DNA from: a bacterium
GTDB lineage: Bacteria > Electryoneota > AABM5-125-24 > Hatepunaeales > Hatepunaeaceae
Length of the DNA: 38,739 nucleotides
Assembly (NCBI GenBank): GCA_025774605.1
Contig: JALGVR010000038.1
Coordinates: 1 to 38,739 of the forward strand
Reading direction: 5' to 3'
How positions within the stretch are numbered: the stretch's first letter is position 1; every line of letters starts with the position of its first letter. The position numbers were made by a program, and so were the translations under genes. The notes under the pieces are model-generated. The model was given only the letters and a program-made list of their open reading frames with translations. It had not been told where the DNA came from and ran no database searches. Positions 7,495 to 16,085 of this stretch are shown here, piece by piece.

Positions 7495-8275
7495 GAGGGC
7501 GATACTGCCCAATCTGTTTACACTCGGCAACCTGTTCCTCGGCTTCAGCGCCATACTGATCGCCAGCCAGGGCAGGTATCTGACCGCCAGTTGGCTGATT
7601 GTCGTCGCCGGAATATTCGACGGTCTCGACGGAACCATTGCCAGGCTCGTGCACTCAGACAGCGATTTCGGCAGGGAGATCGACAGCCTCGTCGATACCG
7701 TTTCCTTTGGAGTGGCTCCCTCTCTGATCATCTACAAGGTGGTCTTCGAAACCTTTGGATTAATCGGCATAGTGATGGCGTTTTTACCGCTGGTCGCGGG
7801 CATATTGCGACTGGCTCGATATAACGTGACCCGACTTGACGGCTCGGGACCGAGGGTTTTTTTCGGCATTCCGATAACCGCCGCCGCATTGATACTGGTC
7901 AATTTCAACATTTACACTCAAGCGATTTACGGTGGGGTCGCCAACCAGTTGCTCTGGTTCTCGCTGACCCCCGCTGTTTCGCTGTTGATGATCAGTACCG
8001 TGCCCTACCGCCCCCTGCCGGGTATAAGAATACACGGATCAAAGCACCCCTATCTGGCGGTGACGGTCTTGATCATCACCGCCCTTGTAATCATCTGGAA
8101 TCCCGCTCTTACGCTGTTCCCACTGGGATTAGTCTACCTGATATCCGGTCCCATCGAGTGGGTTATTGTTCAAACTCGCAAGGTCGGTTCCACTGAAAGT
8201 GATGAAGACCTCAACAGTCAGCCGGCGCTGTCAAACCGCGGCGCCAACCGTCAAACCCGCAGGCGCAAGAGATGA
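7487..8275 (+). CDS. pssA: CDP-diacylglycerol-serine O-phosphatidyltransferase
   Basis: This 262-residue integral membrane enzyme makes phosphatidylserine from CDP-diacylglycerol and serine. The CDP-alcohol phosphotransferase motif D-G-x2-A-R-x8-G-x3-D-x3-D is intact at 48-70, with an extra Asp at 45. About seven hydrophobic segments and a basic tail (RQTRRRKR) follow. I prefer the ATG at 7487 because AGGAGA ends eight bases before it; a TTG one codon upstream is also possible. It overlaps psd by eight bases and purS by four (ATGA). With psd it forms a complete two-step route to phosphatidylethanolamine. Confidence 0.94.
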   Translation: MHKRAILPNLFTLGNLFLGFSAILIASQGRYLTASWLIVVAGIFDGLDGTIARLVHSDSDFGREIDSLVDTVSFGVAPSLIIYKVVFETFGLIGIVMAFLPLVAGILRLARYNVTRLDGSGPRVFFGIPITAAALILVNFNIYTQAIYGGVANQLLWFSLTPAVSLLMISTVPYRPLPGIRIHGSKHPYLAVTVLIITALVIIWNPALTLFPLGLVYLISGPIEWVIVQTRKVGSTESDEDLNSQPALSNRGANRQTRRRKR

Positions 8276-8526
8276 GGGCGCGCGTCTCCGTACGGCTCAA
8301 GCCGGCAATCCTCGACCCCCAGGGCAAAACCGTTCTGCATGCTCTGCAGCAACTCGGCTACAACGAGGTTAATTCGGTCAGGATCGGGAAATTGATCGAG
8401 CTCGAGCTCAACTCATCCGATGCCGACAGCGCCAAAACACAGGTAGAGGAACTAAGTCGCAAACTGCTGACGAATCCCCTGATGGAAACCTTTGACATAG
8501 AACTCGTCGATGACGAGGGTGACTGA
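8272..8526 (+). CDS. purS: Phosphoribosylformylglycinamidine synthase subunit PurS
   Basis: This 84-residue protein is the small bridging subunit of the three-part FGAM synthase (PurS-PurQ-PurL). It shows the family pattern: [17 protein letters not shown] at the start, then [19 protein letters not shown] and a C-terminal helix containing [14 protein letters not shown]. The start ATG overlaps the pssA stop by four bases and its 3' end overlaps purQ. purL, the synthase subunit, is not in this window and must lie elsewhere. Its pairing with purQ makes the assignment secure despite the short length. Confidence 0.94.
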   Translation: MRARVSVRLKPAILDPQGKTVLHALQQLGYNEVNSVRIGKLIELELNSSDADSAKTQVEELSRKLLTNPLMETFDIELVDDEGD

Positions 8527-9265
8527 CAGAGTTACCCGCTGGGGCGTGGTTGTTTTCCCCGGATCAAACTGCGACAAGGACGCTCTCGACGCGGTGGGAC
8601 GTATCCTCGGTCAGCAGGCGCGTGCGATCTGGCATCGAACGCAACAGCTGGACGACCTTGACGTCGTACTGCTTCCCGGTGGATTCAGTCACGGCGATTA
8701 CCTGAGAGCCGGCGCCATCGCGCGTTTCGCTCCAGTGATGGACAAGGTTATCGATTTTGCCCGGAACGGCGGTCTCGTGATCGGCATCTGCAACGGCTTT
8801 CAAGTTCTAACCGAGACGGGTCTGCTGCCCGGAGCGCTGATGCGCAACGCCGGTCTGAGGTTTATCTGCCGAGAGGTCTCCCTGCGCGTGGAAAGAAACG
8901 ATACATTTTTCACCCGCCGATACAGGGACAGGCAGGTTATCAACATTCCGATCGCCCACAATGAAGGCAGTTTCTACCTTCCGCCCGATCAACTGCAGGA
9001 GCTGGAAGCGAACCGCCAGGTTGTCTTTCGTTATTGCGACGCGGATGGAAACGCCACACCTGAAGCCAATCCCAACGGATCACTCAACAACATCGCCGGA
9101 ATAATCAACCGGGAAGGCAACGTGCTCGGAATGATGCCTCATCCTGAACGCCGTACGGATCCGATCCTGGGCGTTCCCGACGGTGCGGGCGTTTTCCGGT
9201 CAATAATCAACAGCATCACAGGAAACAGGCTTGAATCCGTCACCCCAGGAAGGTTCGGACGATAA
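8510..9265 (+). CDS. purQ: Phosphoribosylformylglycinamidine synthase subunit PurQ (glutaminase)
   Basis: This class I glutamine amidotransferase (251 residues) supplies ammonia to PurL in step four of purine synthesis. The nucleophile Cys94 lies in GICNGFQ, and the catalytic His211 and Glu213 lie in PHPER. The N-terminal [10 protein letters not shown] and [15 protein letters not shown] are typical. The ATG at 8510 overlaps purS by 17 bases; a GTG at 8519 is an alternative that shortens the overlap and removes three residues. The 3' end overlaps tatC by 35 bases. The protein is cytoplasmic. The assignment is secure; the start is uncertain by a few codons. Confidence 0.95.
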   Translation: MTRVTDRVTRWGVVVFPGSNCDKDALDAVGRILGQQARAIWHRTQQLDDLDVVLLPGGFSHGDYLRAGAIARFAPVMDKVIDFARNGGLVIGICNGFQVLTETGLLPGALMRNAGLRFICREVSLRVERNDTFFTRRYRDRQVINIPIAHNEGSFYLPPDQLQELEANRQVVFRYCDADGNATPEANPNGSLNNIAGIINREGNVLGMMPHPERRTDPILGVPDGAGVFRSIINSITGNRLESVTPGRFGR

Positions 9266-10007
9266 ACGGAGCCCGGAAGATGAACTGTCACCGCAATTCA
9301 AGGATTTTCTCGAGCACCTGGAGGATTTACGCGGCAGGCTGATCAGGGCTGTCTTGATTTTGGTTGTCGGAACCGGGCTGTGTCTGATATTTTCCAAGTA
9401 TCTGCTGGAATTTATTACCGCCACCTTCCCCCCGGACGAGGCTTCACACCTGGCTCTGTTGCAGCCGACCGAGGGATTTGTCGTCCGGTTGAAGGTGGCG
9501 TTCGTGGCGGGGCTGTTCCTGACCTCCCCGCTCTGGTTCGGTCAACTGTGGGGCTTCATCAGTCCCGGTCTCTACAAGAGTGAAAAGCGGATAATCTATC
9601 CGGTGATCGCGGCTTCGGCGGGCGCATTCTTAGTGGGCGCCGGTTTTGGTTACTGGATACTGCCGCATGCGACAGCCTATTTCAGATCGTTTGCCCTGTC
9701 AGGGATGGCGGTAAGCTGGTCGCTGGGAAAATACTTCGATTTCTCGCTAAGGCTCCTGGTCGCCTTTGGTCTGGTCTTCGAACTGCCGTTGATAGTATAT
9801 CTGCTGGCGCGCCTGGGGGTGGTCACTACTTCACAGCTCAGGAAATACCGTCGACATGTGGCTGTGGGTGTGCTCATCGCCGCCGCCCTGATAACGCCGC
9901 CGGACGTCTTCACCATGATCGTGCTGAGCATACCGCTGATCATACTTTATGAAGTTGGAATAATCATGGCTTCGATTGCCGGACACAAGCGAAAGGTTCA
10001 ATCATGA
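9231..10007 (+). CDS. tatC: Sec-independent protein translocase TatC
   Basis: This 258-residue protein is the membrane receptor for twin-arginine signal peptides. Six hydrophobic segments are visible. The family hallmarks are present: [15 protein letters not shown] near the N-terminus, which includes the conserved Glu of the signal-binding site, a [13 protein letters not shown] loop, and the [14 protein letters not shown] segment. The start is TTG at 9231 with AGGAAA five bases upstream, inside the 3' end of purQ. The first 20 residues are hydrophilic and poorly conserved. It overlaps tatA by four bases. Grouping with tatA makes a minimal Tat system in one operon. Confidence 0.95.
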   Translation: MNPSPQEGSDDKRSPEDELSPQFKDFLEHLEDLRGRLIRAVLILVVGTGLCLIFSKYLLEFITATFPPDEASHLALLQPTEGFVVRLKVAFVAGLFLTSPLWFGQLWGFISPGLYKSEKRIIYPVIAASAGAFLVGAGFGYWILPHATAYFRSFALSGMAVSWSLGKYFDFSLRLLVAFGLVFELPLIVYLLARLGVVTTSQLRKYRRHVAVGVLIAAALITPPDVFTMIVLSIPLIILYEVGIIMASIAGHKRKVQS

Positions 10008-10186
10008 GCAGTTCCGAACTTACGGTCATCATAGTCGCGGTTCTGCTGCTGTTCGGCGGGAAGAGGCTGCCGGAAATACTGCGTACCTGGGTCAAGATAA
10101 CGCGGGAGCTCAGACGAAACTACACGCATCTCAAACGCCAGATCGGGCTGGATGATATTGATGATATCGTTAACAGAAAACGGTGA
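10004..10186 (+). CDS. tatA: Twin-arginine translocase TatA/TatB-family protein
   Basis: This 60-residue protein has one N-terminal membrane helix (about 5-20), the hinge motif FGGKRLPE, and an amphipathic basic helix (LRTWVKITRELRRNYTHLKR). It would assemble around TatC to form the transport pore. The tail is very short, which favours TatA over TatB, but the two cannot be separated firmly. The ATG overlaps the tatC stop (ATGA). It is the last gene of the overlapping operon; 111 bases separate it from smc. Confidence 0.88.
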   Translation: MSSSELTVIIVAVLLLFGGKRLPEILRTWVKITRELRRNYTHLKRQIGLDDIDDIVNRKR

Positions 10187-10297
10187 AGTGTTGCAGGTGG
10201 TCTTCATTTTAAACTCAGCAGTTGAACAGACGCAAACCGCAGCGCGTCCAACCGGAAAGACGCCGGGAATTTCCCCTGAAATTCGGGAGGCTGATGG

Positions 10298-13200
10298 ATG
10301 TATTTGACCAGCCTCGAGATGATCGGTTTCAAATCTTTCGCCTCCCGCACCGTGATCGAACTGCATCCGGGGGTAATGGCGGTCGTCGGACCCAACGGCT
10401 GCGGTAAAACCAACATCGTTGACGCCGTGCGCTGGGTGCTGGGTGAACAACGATCGGGAGCGCTTCGGGCCGACCGGATGGAGTCGGTCATCTTCAACGG
10501 CACACCCGGCAGACGTCCACTCGGCATGGCTGAAGTGACGCTCACCATCGAGAACACCAGGGACATCCTGCCCACTCCCTACACAGAGGTGGCCATCACC
10601 AGAAGACTGTTTCGCTCGGGTGAAAGCGAATACCTGATCAACCGCTCACCGGTTCGCCTGCGTGATATCAACGATATGTTCGCCGACACGGGACTCGGCA
10701 ACAACGCCTATTCGATCATCGAGCTTTCGATGGTCGAGGGGATCATCACGGGCCCCTCCGATATGCGCCGGGTTCTCCTTGAGGAAGCTGCAGGCGTAGC
10801 CAAATACAAGGCTCGCCGGCAGGCGACCGCACGGCGGCTCGAATCAACCAGGGAAAAACTCGACCGCATCGAGGACATTTACCGGGAAGTCGAAAAACAC
10901 TACCGTACTCTGAAGCGGCAGGCGTCCCGCGCGCGTCGCCATCAAGCGCTCGCTGAGGCGATCCGGTTAAAGACATCGATAGAGCTCTCCTCGGAACGGC
11001 TTGACATCCGGCACAAGCGCGAACCGTTGGAAACCCGCCTCACCGAACTCGAAAACGAACTCGATGAATCCGAGGAAACCGCGACCCGCGCGACGTCCGA
11101 ACTCCTCTCCCTGGAGGGCCAGGAGCTTTCCATTCTCGACAAATCAAAGCGTTCGATGGATGCCATGAAGCATATTGAACGCCGTGAGTCCGAACTCGAG
11201 CGGGAACATGCACTGACCCAACAGCGGATCAAATTCCTCGAAATGGAGGCGGCAAAAACCGATCAACATCGCCTCGAACTCACGACCAAAATCCAGAACG
11301 CGCAAAAACTGACCGCTCGAACCGAAAAAGACGCCGAATCCCTGAAAAAACAGATTGAAAAAATCGATTCAAAACTTCAGGGTATCGAGGATAAAACCGG
11401 AGAAATATCCGCTGAGCTCGAAGCCGCGCGCAAGAAGACATCTGAAAAACGCCGGGCTGAAGCGGAGGCTGAACGCCAACTGTCGATCGGTCTTGGTGGA
11501 ATCGGCAGATACGATGACGAAATCCGGCGCTTCAAAGATCGCAAGGAAGCCCTTGAAAAACAGGTTGATGAGTTAAACGGCAGGATTGACGGCACTGAAG
11601 CCTCACTCGCCAGCGCCCGCGATCTTCACCAAGGTTTGGACGAAGCCCGGAAAGCGGAGGTCGCACGTTATGATAAAGCCATGCGGGAGCTGGAGGCAGT
11701 TCGACGGGATCATGCAGAAGCATTGTCGGATCGCGCCAGAGCCGCGGCTGAGCTGGAGGCGGTCAGAACAGCGCTTCAGGCTCACCGCCAGCGCATCGAA
11801 TCGCCCCGCCAACTCCCGGCTGCCCTGCAGAAAATCGTCGAAGACGAAGGATTGCGCACGGTTGCCGATCGCGTTGAATGCAAACCGGAGCATCGCGCGG
11901 CGACGGCGATCGCCCTTGGTCGAACGCTTGAAGCGCTGGACAGACAGAGCCTCGAGTCGGTTACTGAGCTCTCCGCATCAATCGGGGAGGATGAAAGAGC
12001 CGCACTGCGCCTCCCGATCGAGACCGCACCGGATTTTCAGGAGAGCAATCCAACGCTTGACGGCTGTATTCACCTTCCCAGCCTGATTGAGAACGAGGGG
12101 GAATTCGGGAACTTTCTTAAACGCCATCTGGCAGACGTGATGCTCGCGCCGGACTTCAAAACACTCGCACGACTGGCGCCCGAAGCAGTGAAGCGCAGGC
12201 TGCGCATCGTAACCCCCGAAGGCGAAATGCTCGAACCGGACAATGTCTTTTACATCGGTAAAATCAACCCCGGTACGGCGCGTGTGGGCTGGCTGACCGA
12301 GCTTCATGAACTGGAAAAACGGGTGACGGAGTGCGGGGACAACCTGCAAAACGTTGAGAACAGGCTCAAGGCGGCGGCGGAGAAGCTCGCGCATGCCGAA
12401 GCGACCGCTGAAGAGGCGCGGACGGCCAGACAACAATCCGAAGATAATTTCATAGAATCCAAGCGGCGCATCAACAGCCTGGAACTGGATATCGAACGAT
12501 ATCGCCAACGACGCGGGGAACTGACATCCGAGATCGACCATATTCGAACTGAAAGGAAGAAACTGCCCGAGCAGAACAGGTCACGTGAGAAATCTGAAGA
12601 ACTTCAAGCCGCGCTGAAAAAAGCCGCGCGGTCACGTCGGGAAGCCGAGCGGGAACTTCGTACCGTTGAGAAGAAACGACTCGAAGCGGCCGAGCAGCGC
12701 GCCGCGATCACCGCCGAGTCGGCAAGGCTCAATGAACGATCGGCCACCATGCAGAAATCGATTGAAAGGTACCGACAGGAGGCTCAAGCTGCCGAAACCG
12801 AATTGGCGAACTTGAAGGGGCGGCTTGCCGAAGGCGCTTCTGAACTGCAGCGTGTCAGGAACGCCCTTGAGAATATCTCGGCACAGATCGAGTTGCTGAA
12901 CAAGGAAAAGAGCGACGTCAAGGATACGCTGGAGGATGTCAGGAATCTGCGGGACCAACTGAAGCAAAAACGCGCTGAAACGACCGCGCGGTTGAATACC
13001 GCCCAGGACCGCCAGAAAGAAGTCCTCAAGGAGCACAGCCGATTAGAGGCTGAAACCATCGCCCTGCGGGAAAGACTACGCGAAATCAACAGGAGACTGG
13101 AGGAAGAAGCGGGGATAAACCCCAAAGTGATCAACGAATCGTGGCTGGCTGAAACCGAAGCGAAGCTTGAAGACCTGGGCATGGCTGACCTGTCGCTGGA

Positions 13201-13837
13201 CAAATTGAGAACCCGCCTGCAATCGATCGGTCCGGTTAACATGTTGGCACTGGACGAATTGCCGGAAGTCGAGAACCGCTATAAATTCCTCACCGATCAG
13301 AAAGCCGACCTCGAGAACGGCATCGAAATACTCAAGGAGACGATCGACCGCATAAATCACGAAGCACGCCGTGTGTTTCGCGACACCTTCGATACGGTAA
13401 ACGACAACTTCCAGGAGATCTTCCGAGCGCTCTTCGAAGGGGGAGAAGCCTGCCTGATGTTACAGGACGGTGACCCTCTCGAGGCGGAAATCAACATCCT
13501 TGCCACACCATCCGGAAAGAAATTACAGGCGCTTTCAATGCTTTCAGGCGGCGAGAAGGCTCTGACGGCAATCGCCCTGCTGTTCGCCATATACAGGGTC
13601 AGACCCAGTCCGTTCTGCATACTCGACGAGGTTGACGCACCCCTCGATGATGCCAACATTCTCCGCTTTAACCAACTGATCAGACAATATGCAGTGGAGA
13701 CACAGTTTCTCATCGTCACCCACAACAAGAGAACGATGGAGGCTGCTGATTGCCTGTTCGGTGTAACCCTTGGCGAAGACGGCACTTCAAAGATGGTTTC
13801 CGTAAAGATCGACAGCGGGGATGCGGGTGAGAACTAA
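10298..13837 (+). CDS. smc: Chromosome segregation ATPase SMC
   Basis: This 1179-residue protein forms the ring-shaped condensin that organises and segregates chromosomes. The N-terminal head has Walker A GPNGCGKT (31-38). Long charged coiled coils flank a hinge domain at roughly 500-660 (ALQKIVEDEGLRTVADRV onwards). The C-terminal head carries the signature LSGGEKALTA from 1082 and Walker B FCILDEVDAPLDD (1106-1118). The length is normal. GGGAGG lies seven bases before the ATG. Its kleisin partners scpA and scpB are not adjacent. The gene is intact and the assignment secure. Confidence 0.97.
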   Translation: MYLTSLEMIGFKSFASRTVIELHPGVMAVVGPNGCGKTNIVDAVRWVLGEQRSGALRADRMESVIFNGTPGRRPLGMAEVTLTIENTRDILPTPYTEVAITRRLFRSGESEYLINRSPVRLRDINDMFADTGLGNNAYSIIELSMVEGIITGPSDMRRVLLEEAAGVAKYKARRQATARRLESTREKLDRIEDIYREVEKHYRTLKRQASRARRHQALAEAIRLKTSIELSSERLDIRHKREPLETRLTELENELDESEETATRATSELLSLEGQELSILDKSKRSMDAMKHIERRESELEREHALTQQRIKFLEMEAAKTDQHRLELTTKIQNAQKLTARTEKDAESLKKQIEKIDSKLQGIEDKTGEISAELEAARKKTSEKRRAEAEAERQLSIGLGGIGRYDDEIRRFKDRKEALEKQVDELNGRIDGTEASLASARDLHQGLDEARKAEVARYDKAMRELEAVRRDHAEALSDRARAAAELEAVRTALQAHRQRIESPRQLPAALQKIVEDEGLRTVADRVECKPEHRAATAIALGRTLEALDRQSLESVTELSASIGEDERAALRLPIETAPDFQESNPTLDGCIHLPSLIENEGEFGNFLKRHLADVMLAPDFKTLARLAPEAVKRRLRIVTPEGEMLEPDNVFYIGKINPGTARVGWLTELHELEKRVTECGDNLQNVENRLKAAAEKLAHAEATAEEARTARQQSEDNFIESKRRINSLELDIERYRQRRGELTSEIDHIRTERKKLPEQNRSREKSEELQAALKKAARSRREAERELRTVEKKRLEAAEQRAAITAESARLNERSATMQKSIERYRQEAQAAETELANLKGRLAEGASELQRVRNALENISAQIELLNKEKSDVKDTLEDVRNLRDQLKQKRAETTARLNTAQDRQKEVLKEHSRLEAETIALRERLREINRRLEEEAGINPKVINESWLAETEAKLEDLGMADLSLDKLRTRLQSIGPVNMLALDELPEVENRYKFLTDQKADLENGIEILKETIDRINHEARRVFRDTFDTVNDNFQEIFRALFEGGEACLMLQDGDPLEAEINILATPSGKKLQALSMLSGGEKALTAIALLFAIYRVRPSPFCILDEVDAPLDDANILRFNQLIRQYAVETQFLIVTHNKRTMEAADCLFGVTLGEDGTSKMVSVKIDSGDAGEN

Positions 13838-13849
13838 CACAATACAGCG

Positions 13850-15214
13850 ATGAAACAAGTATTTAGCTGCCTGTCCCTGATCGCCCTGTTGACGGCGGTA
13901 AACCTCTGCGCCAGCCCGTTGAATATGGACGCCTGTCGATTCAAGGGTGAGGATGACCAGACGTATCTCGAGCTGTACCTGGAATTCCCGCGGTATTCCA
14001 TTACCCATACCGCCGACAGCAGCGGCCGGCATGGAGCGCTTACGTTCACTGCGGACATCACCTCCGGCAATATCCTGCTCGCCAGTGACAAGTGGCGGAT
14101 CAACGATATTATCGATAAACCGGGCGAATTTGATTCATTACAGAAAATCGTCGATATCCGTGTCTACAAGCTTCCGCCTGACAGCTACAACATCAAGGTC
14201 ACCGTCGTCGACGACCTCTCAGGCGCGAAATGGGAGAAAGCCCTGCAGGTTGAAATCGACGGATTTCAAGATGATGAGTTGACTGCATCCGACATTGAGC
14301 TCGCCGGCTACCTGCTGCCGGCTGGAATTATGGAGAAGTACGACCGGGGTGAATTCGCCCTGGTTCCCTCACCAAACCTCGTTTTCGGCAGATATCGACC
14401 CTACTTCTATTATTACATGGAGATCTATCCCCCGGGTGGAGGCAGGGAGGAACACAAGCTCACGCTTCAACGCGCAATCGTCACTGAAATCAACGGCTTT
14501 CAGTTCACGGCGGCGACATTCCCCGAAGTCGTGTTCAGCGGGAAATCCGAGCCGTTCGCCGATGTCGACAGCGTATCACTGGAGGGTCTGCCGACCGGGG
14601 GGTATACGCTGGTAATGCAGATCGTCAGTGGTGAAGAGGACACGACCGTCTGCCGCAAGCGTTTCTGGATCATGAGATCGGATCTGGAGCGAGCGATAAT
14701 ACAACCTGTCGATTCGGCCGCTTCATTCGACAGCTCATCGGTCGAGAAGGAGTTCCAGGATGTCCAAATACTGTTGAGGAAGAACGAGATTCGACATGTG
14801 ACGGATATGACCCCGGCGGACAAGGCGCGTTTCCTGAATCTATTCTGGCGACGGTACGACGACGACACATCGACGCCGGAAGTACCGTTCAGGGAGGAGT
14901 TCCGGCAGCGAATAACCGAAGCGGACAGGAGATGGGACAACTACCGCAGCGCCGGACACAAGACCGACAGGGGACGAATTTACGTGCTGCACGGCGAACC
15001 TGACAACCGCGAGACACACACATTCGAAATCAGCGCCAAGCCTTATGAAATATGGACTTATGATCATCTTGACGGCGGCGTACAGTTCGTTTTCGTCGAC
15101 CGCAACGGCCAGGGTGAGTTCAGCCTGGTTCATTCAACCATGCGCGGCGAGATCAGTCATCCGAACTGGTATGAGACTTACATCCAGCAGAGCAGGGTAA
15201 ATCCGCAGAGATAA
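13850..15214 (+). CDS. GWxTD-domain secreted protein
   Basis: This 454-residue protein starts with a signal peptide (MKQVFSCLSLIALLTAVNLC, then ASP). The middle is beta-rich. The C-terminal part from about 300 is the GWxTD domain: DMTPADKARFLNLFWRRYD, then EEFRQRITEADRRW and RGRIYVLHGEPD. The domain is common in FCB-group and acidobacterial genomes; its function is unknown to me. The eponymous motif here reads GHKTD, with His in place of Trp. It starts 12 bases after smc and is followed 12 bases later by a NatA-like ATPase, so co-transcription is likely. Expected location: periplasm or outer membrane face. Confidence 0.85.
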   Translation: MKQVFSCLSLIALLTAVNLCASPLNMDACRFKGEDDQTYLELYLEFPRYSITHTADSSGRHGALTFTADITSGNILLASDKWRINDIIDKPGEFDSLQKIVDIRVYKLPPDSYNIKVTVVDDLSGAKWEKALQVEIDGFQDDELTASDIELAGYLLPAGIMEKYDRGEFALVPSPNLVFGRYRPYFYYYMEIYPPGGGREEHKLTLQRAIVTEINGFQFTAATFPEVVFSGKSEPFADVDSVSLEGLPTGGYTLVMQIVSGEEDTTVCRKRFWIMRSDLERAIIQPVDSAASFDSSSVEKEFQDVQILLRKNEIRHVTDMTPADKARFLNLFWRRYDDDTSTPEVPFREEFRQRITEADRRWDNYRSAGHKTDRGRIYVLHGEPDNRETHTFEISAKPYEIWTYDHLDGGVQFVFVDRNGQGEFSLVHSTMRGEISHPNWYETYIQQSRVNPQR

Positions 15215-15226
15215 AGAGGGGAATTA

Positions 15227-15976
15227 ATGAAACAGGTTTTAGTCCGGGCTTCCGGTCTGACAAAGCATTTCAAGGATCGCAAACGCGGCTGGATAAAAGC
15301 GGTCAGAGGCATCTCCTTCGAGGCTCACTCCGGTGAGATCATGGGGCTCCTGGGTCCCAACGGCGCGGGCAAAACCACCACGCTCAGGATGCTGGCAACG
15401 ATCCTCAAACCGACCACCGGAACCGCCGTCATCGCCGGGCATGACGTTGTCAGCGATCCGAACGCTGCCAGGCAATCGCTCGGCTTCCTCAGCATCGACA
15501 CCGGTCTCTACCAGCGATTGACCGCCCGGGAGATGATCTCCTACTTCGGCAGACTTTACGCCATGGAGGACAAGACCATCGAGCGGAGAATCGACGAGTT
15601 GAAGGATATCCTCGATATGTCTGACTTTTTCAATCGTCGCTGTGGGAAGCTCTCCTCAGGTCAAAAGCAGAAAGTCTCCATATCGCGCACCATTATTCAC
15701 GACCCACCGGTGTTGATCCTCGACGAGCCGACCTCCGGACTCGACGTTCTGGCTTCGCGAAATATAGTTGATTCTATCCGTTCAGCACGCGATCAGGGTA
15801 AATGCGTTATACTGTCAACGCACATAATGGGTGAAGCCGAACGGCTCTGTGACCGAATCGGCATCATTCACAACGGCATTATGGCGGCAATCGGCACCAG
15901 GTCCGAGCTGTTCGACCGCTTTGAAACTGACCGGCTCGAGACCGTTTTTCTCCGCGCAGTGGACGAAGCGGCTTGA
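15227..15976 (+). CDS. ABC transporter ATP-binding protein, NatA-like
   Basis: This 249-residue cytoplasmic ATPase has Walker A GPNGAGKT (43-50), the ABC signature LSSGQKQK (142-149), Walker B VLILDE (162-167) with the D-loop SGLD, and the switch His199. The usual Q-loop glutamine is not evident; the segment reads LGFLSIDTGLYQRLT. NatA-type ATPases normally pair with an ABC-2 or NatB-type permease encoded next door. None is present: the next gene is an M28 peptidase with its own promoter. The partner may be encoded elsewhere, or the ATPase may act with the adjacent secreted protein genes. GAGGGG precedes the ATG. Substrate unknown. Confidence 0.9.
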   Translation: MKQVLVRASGLTKHFKDRKRGWIKAVRGISFEAHSGEIMGLLGPNGAGKTTTLRMLATILKPTTGTAVIAGHDVVSDPNAARQSLGFLSIDTGLYQRLTAREMISYFGRLYAMEDKTIERRIDELKDILDMSDFFNRRCGKLSSGQKQKVSISRTIIHDPPVLILDEPTSGLDVLASRNIVDSIRSARDQGKCVILSTHIMGEAERLCDRIGIIHNGIMAAIGTRSELFDRFETDRLETVFLRAVDEAA

Positions 15977-16000
15977 AATGTGTTATATTATAGCTATACT
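15973..16000 (+). promoter_or_regulatory. Predicted promoter for the M28 peptidase gene
   Basis: TTGAAA (15973-15978), overlapping the stop codon of the ABC gene, and TATACT (15995-16000) are separated by 16 bases. An alternative -10 TTATATTATAG lies just before and is also seen upstream of purC. An 80-base leader would precede the ATG at 16086. Confidence 0.45.
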
Positions 16001-16085
16001 GGTTTGCGTTGGTTGCATAACGCACCGCATATCTGACCAAGGTCGGGGAGCCGCCGGCGGTTCCGACACTATCCGGAGTGGATAA

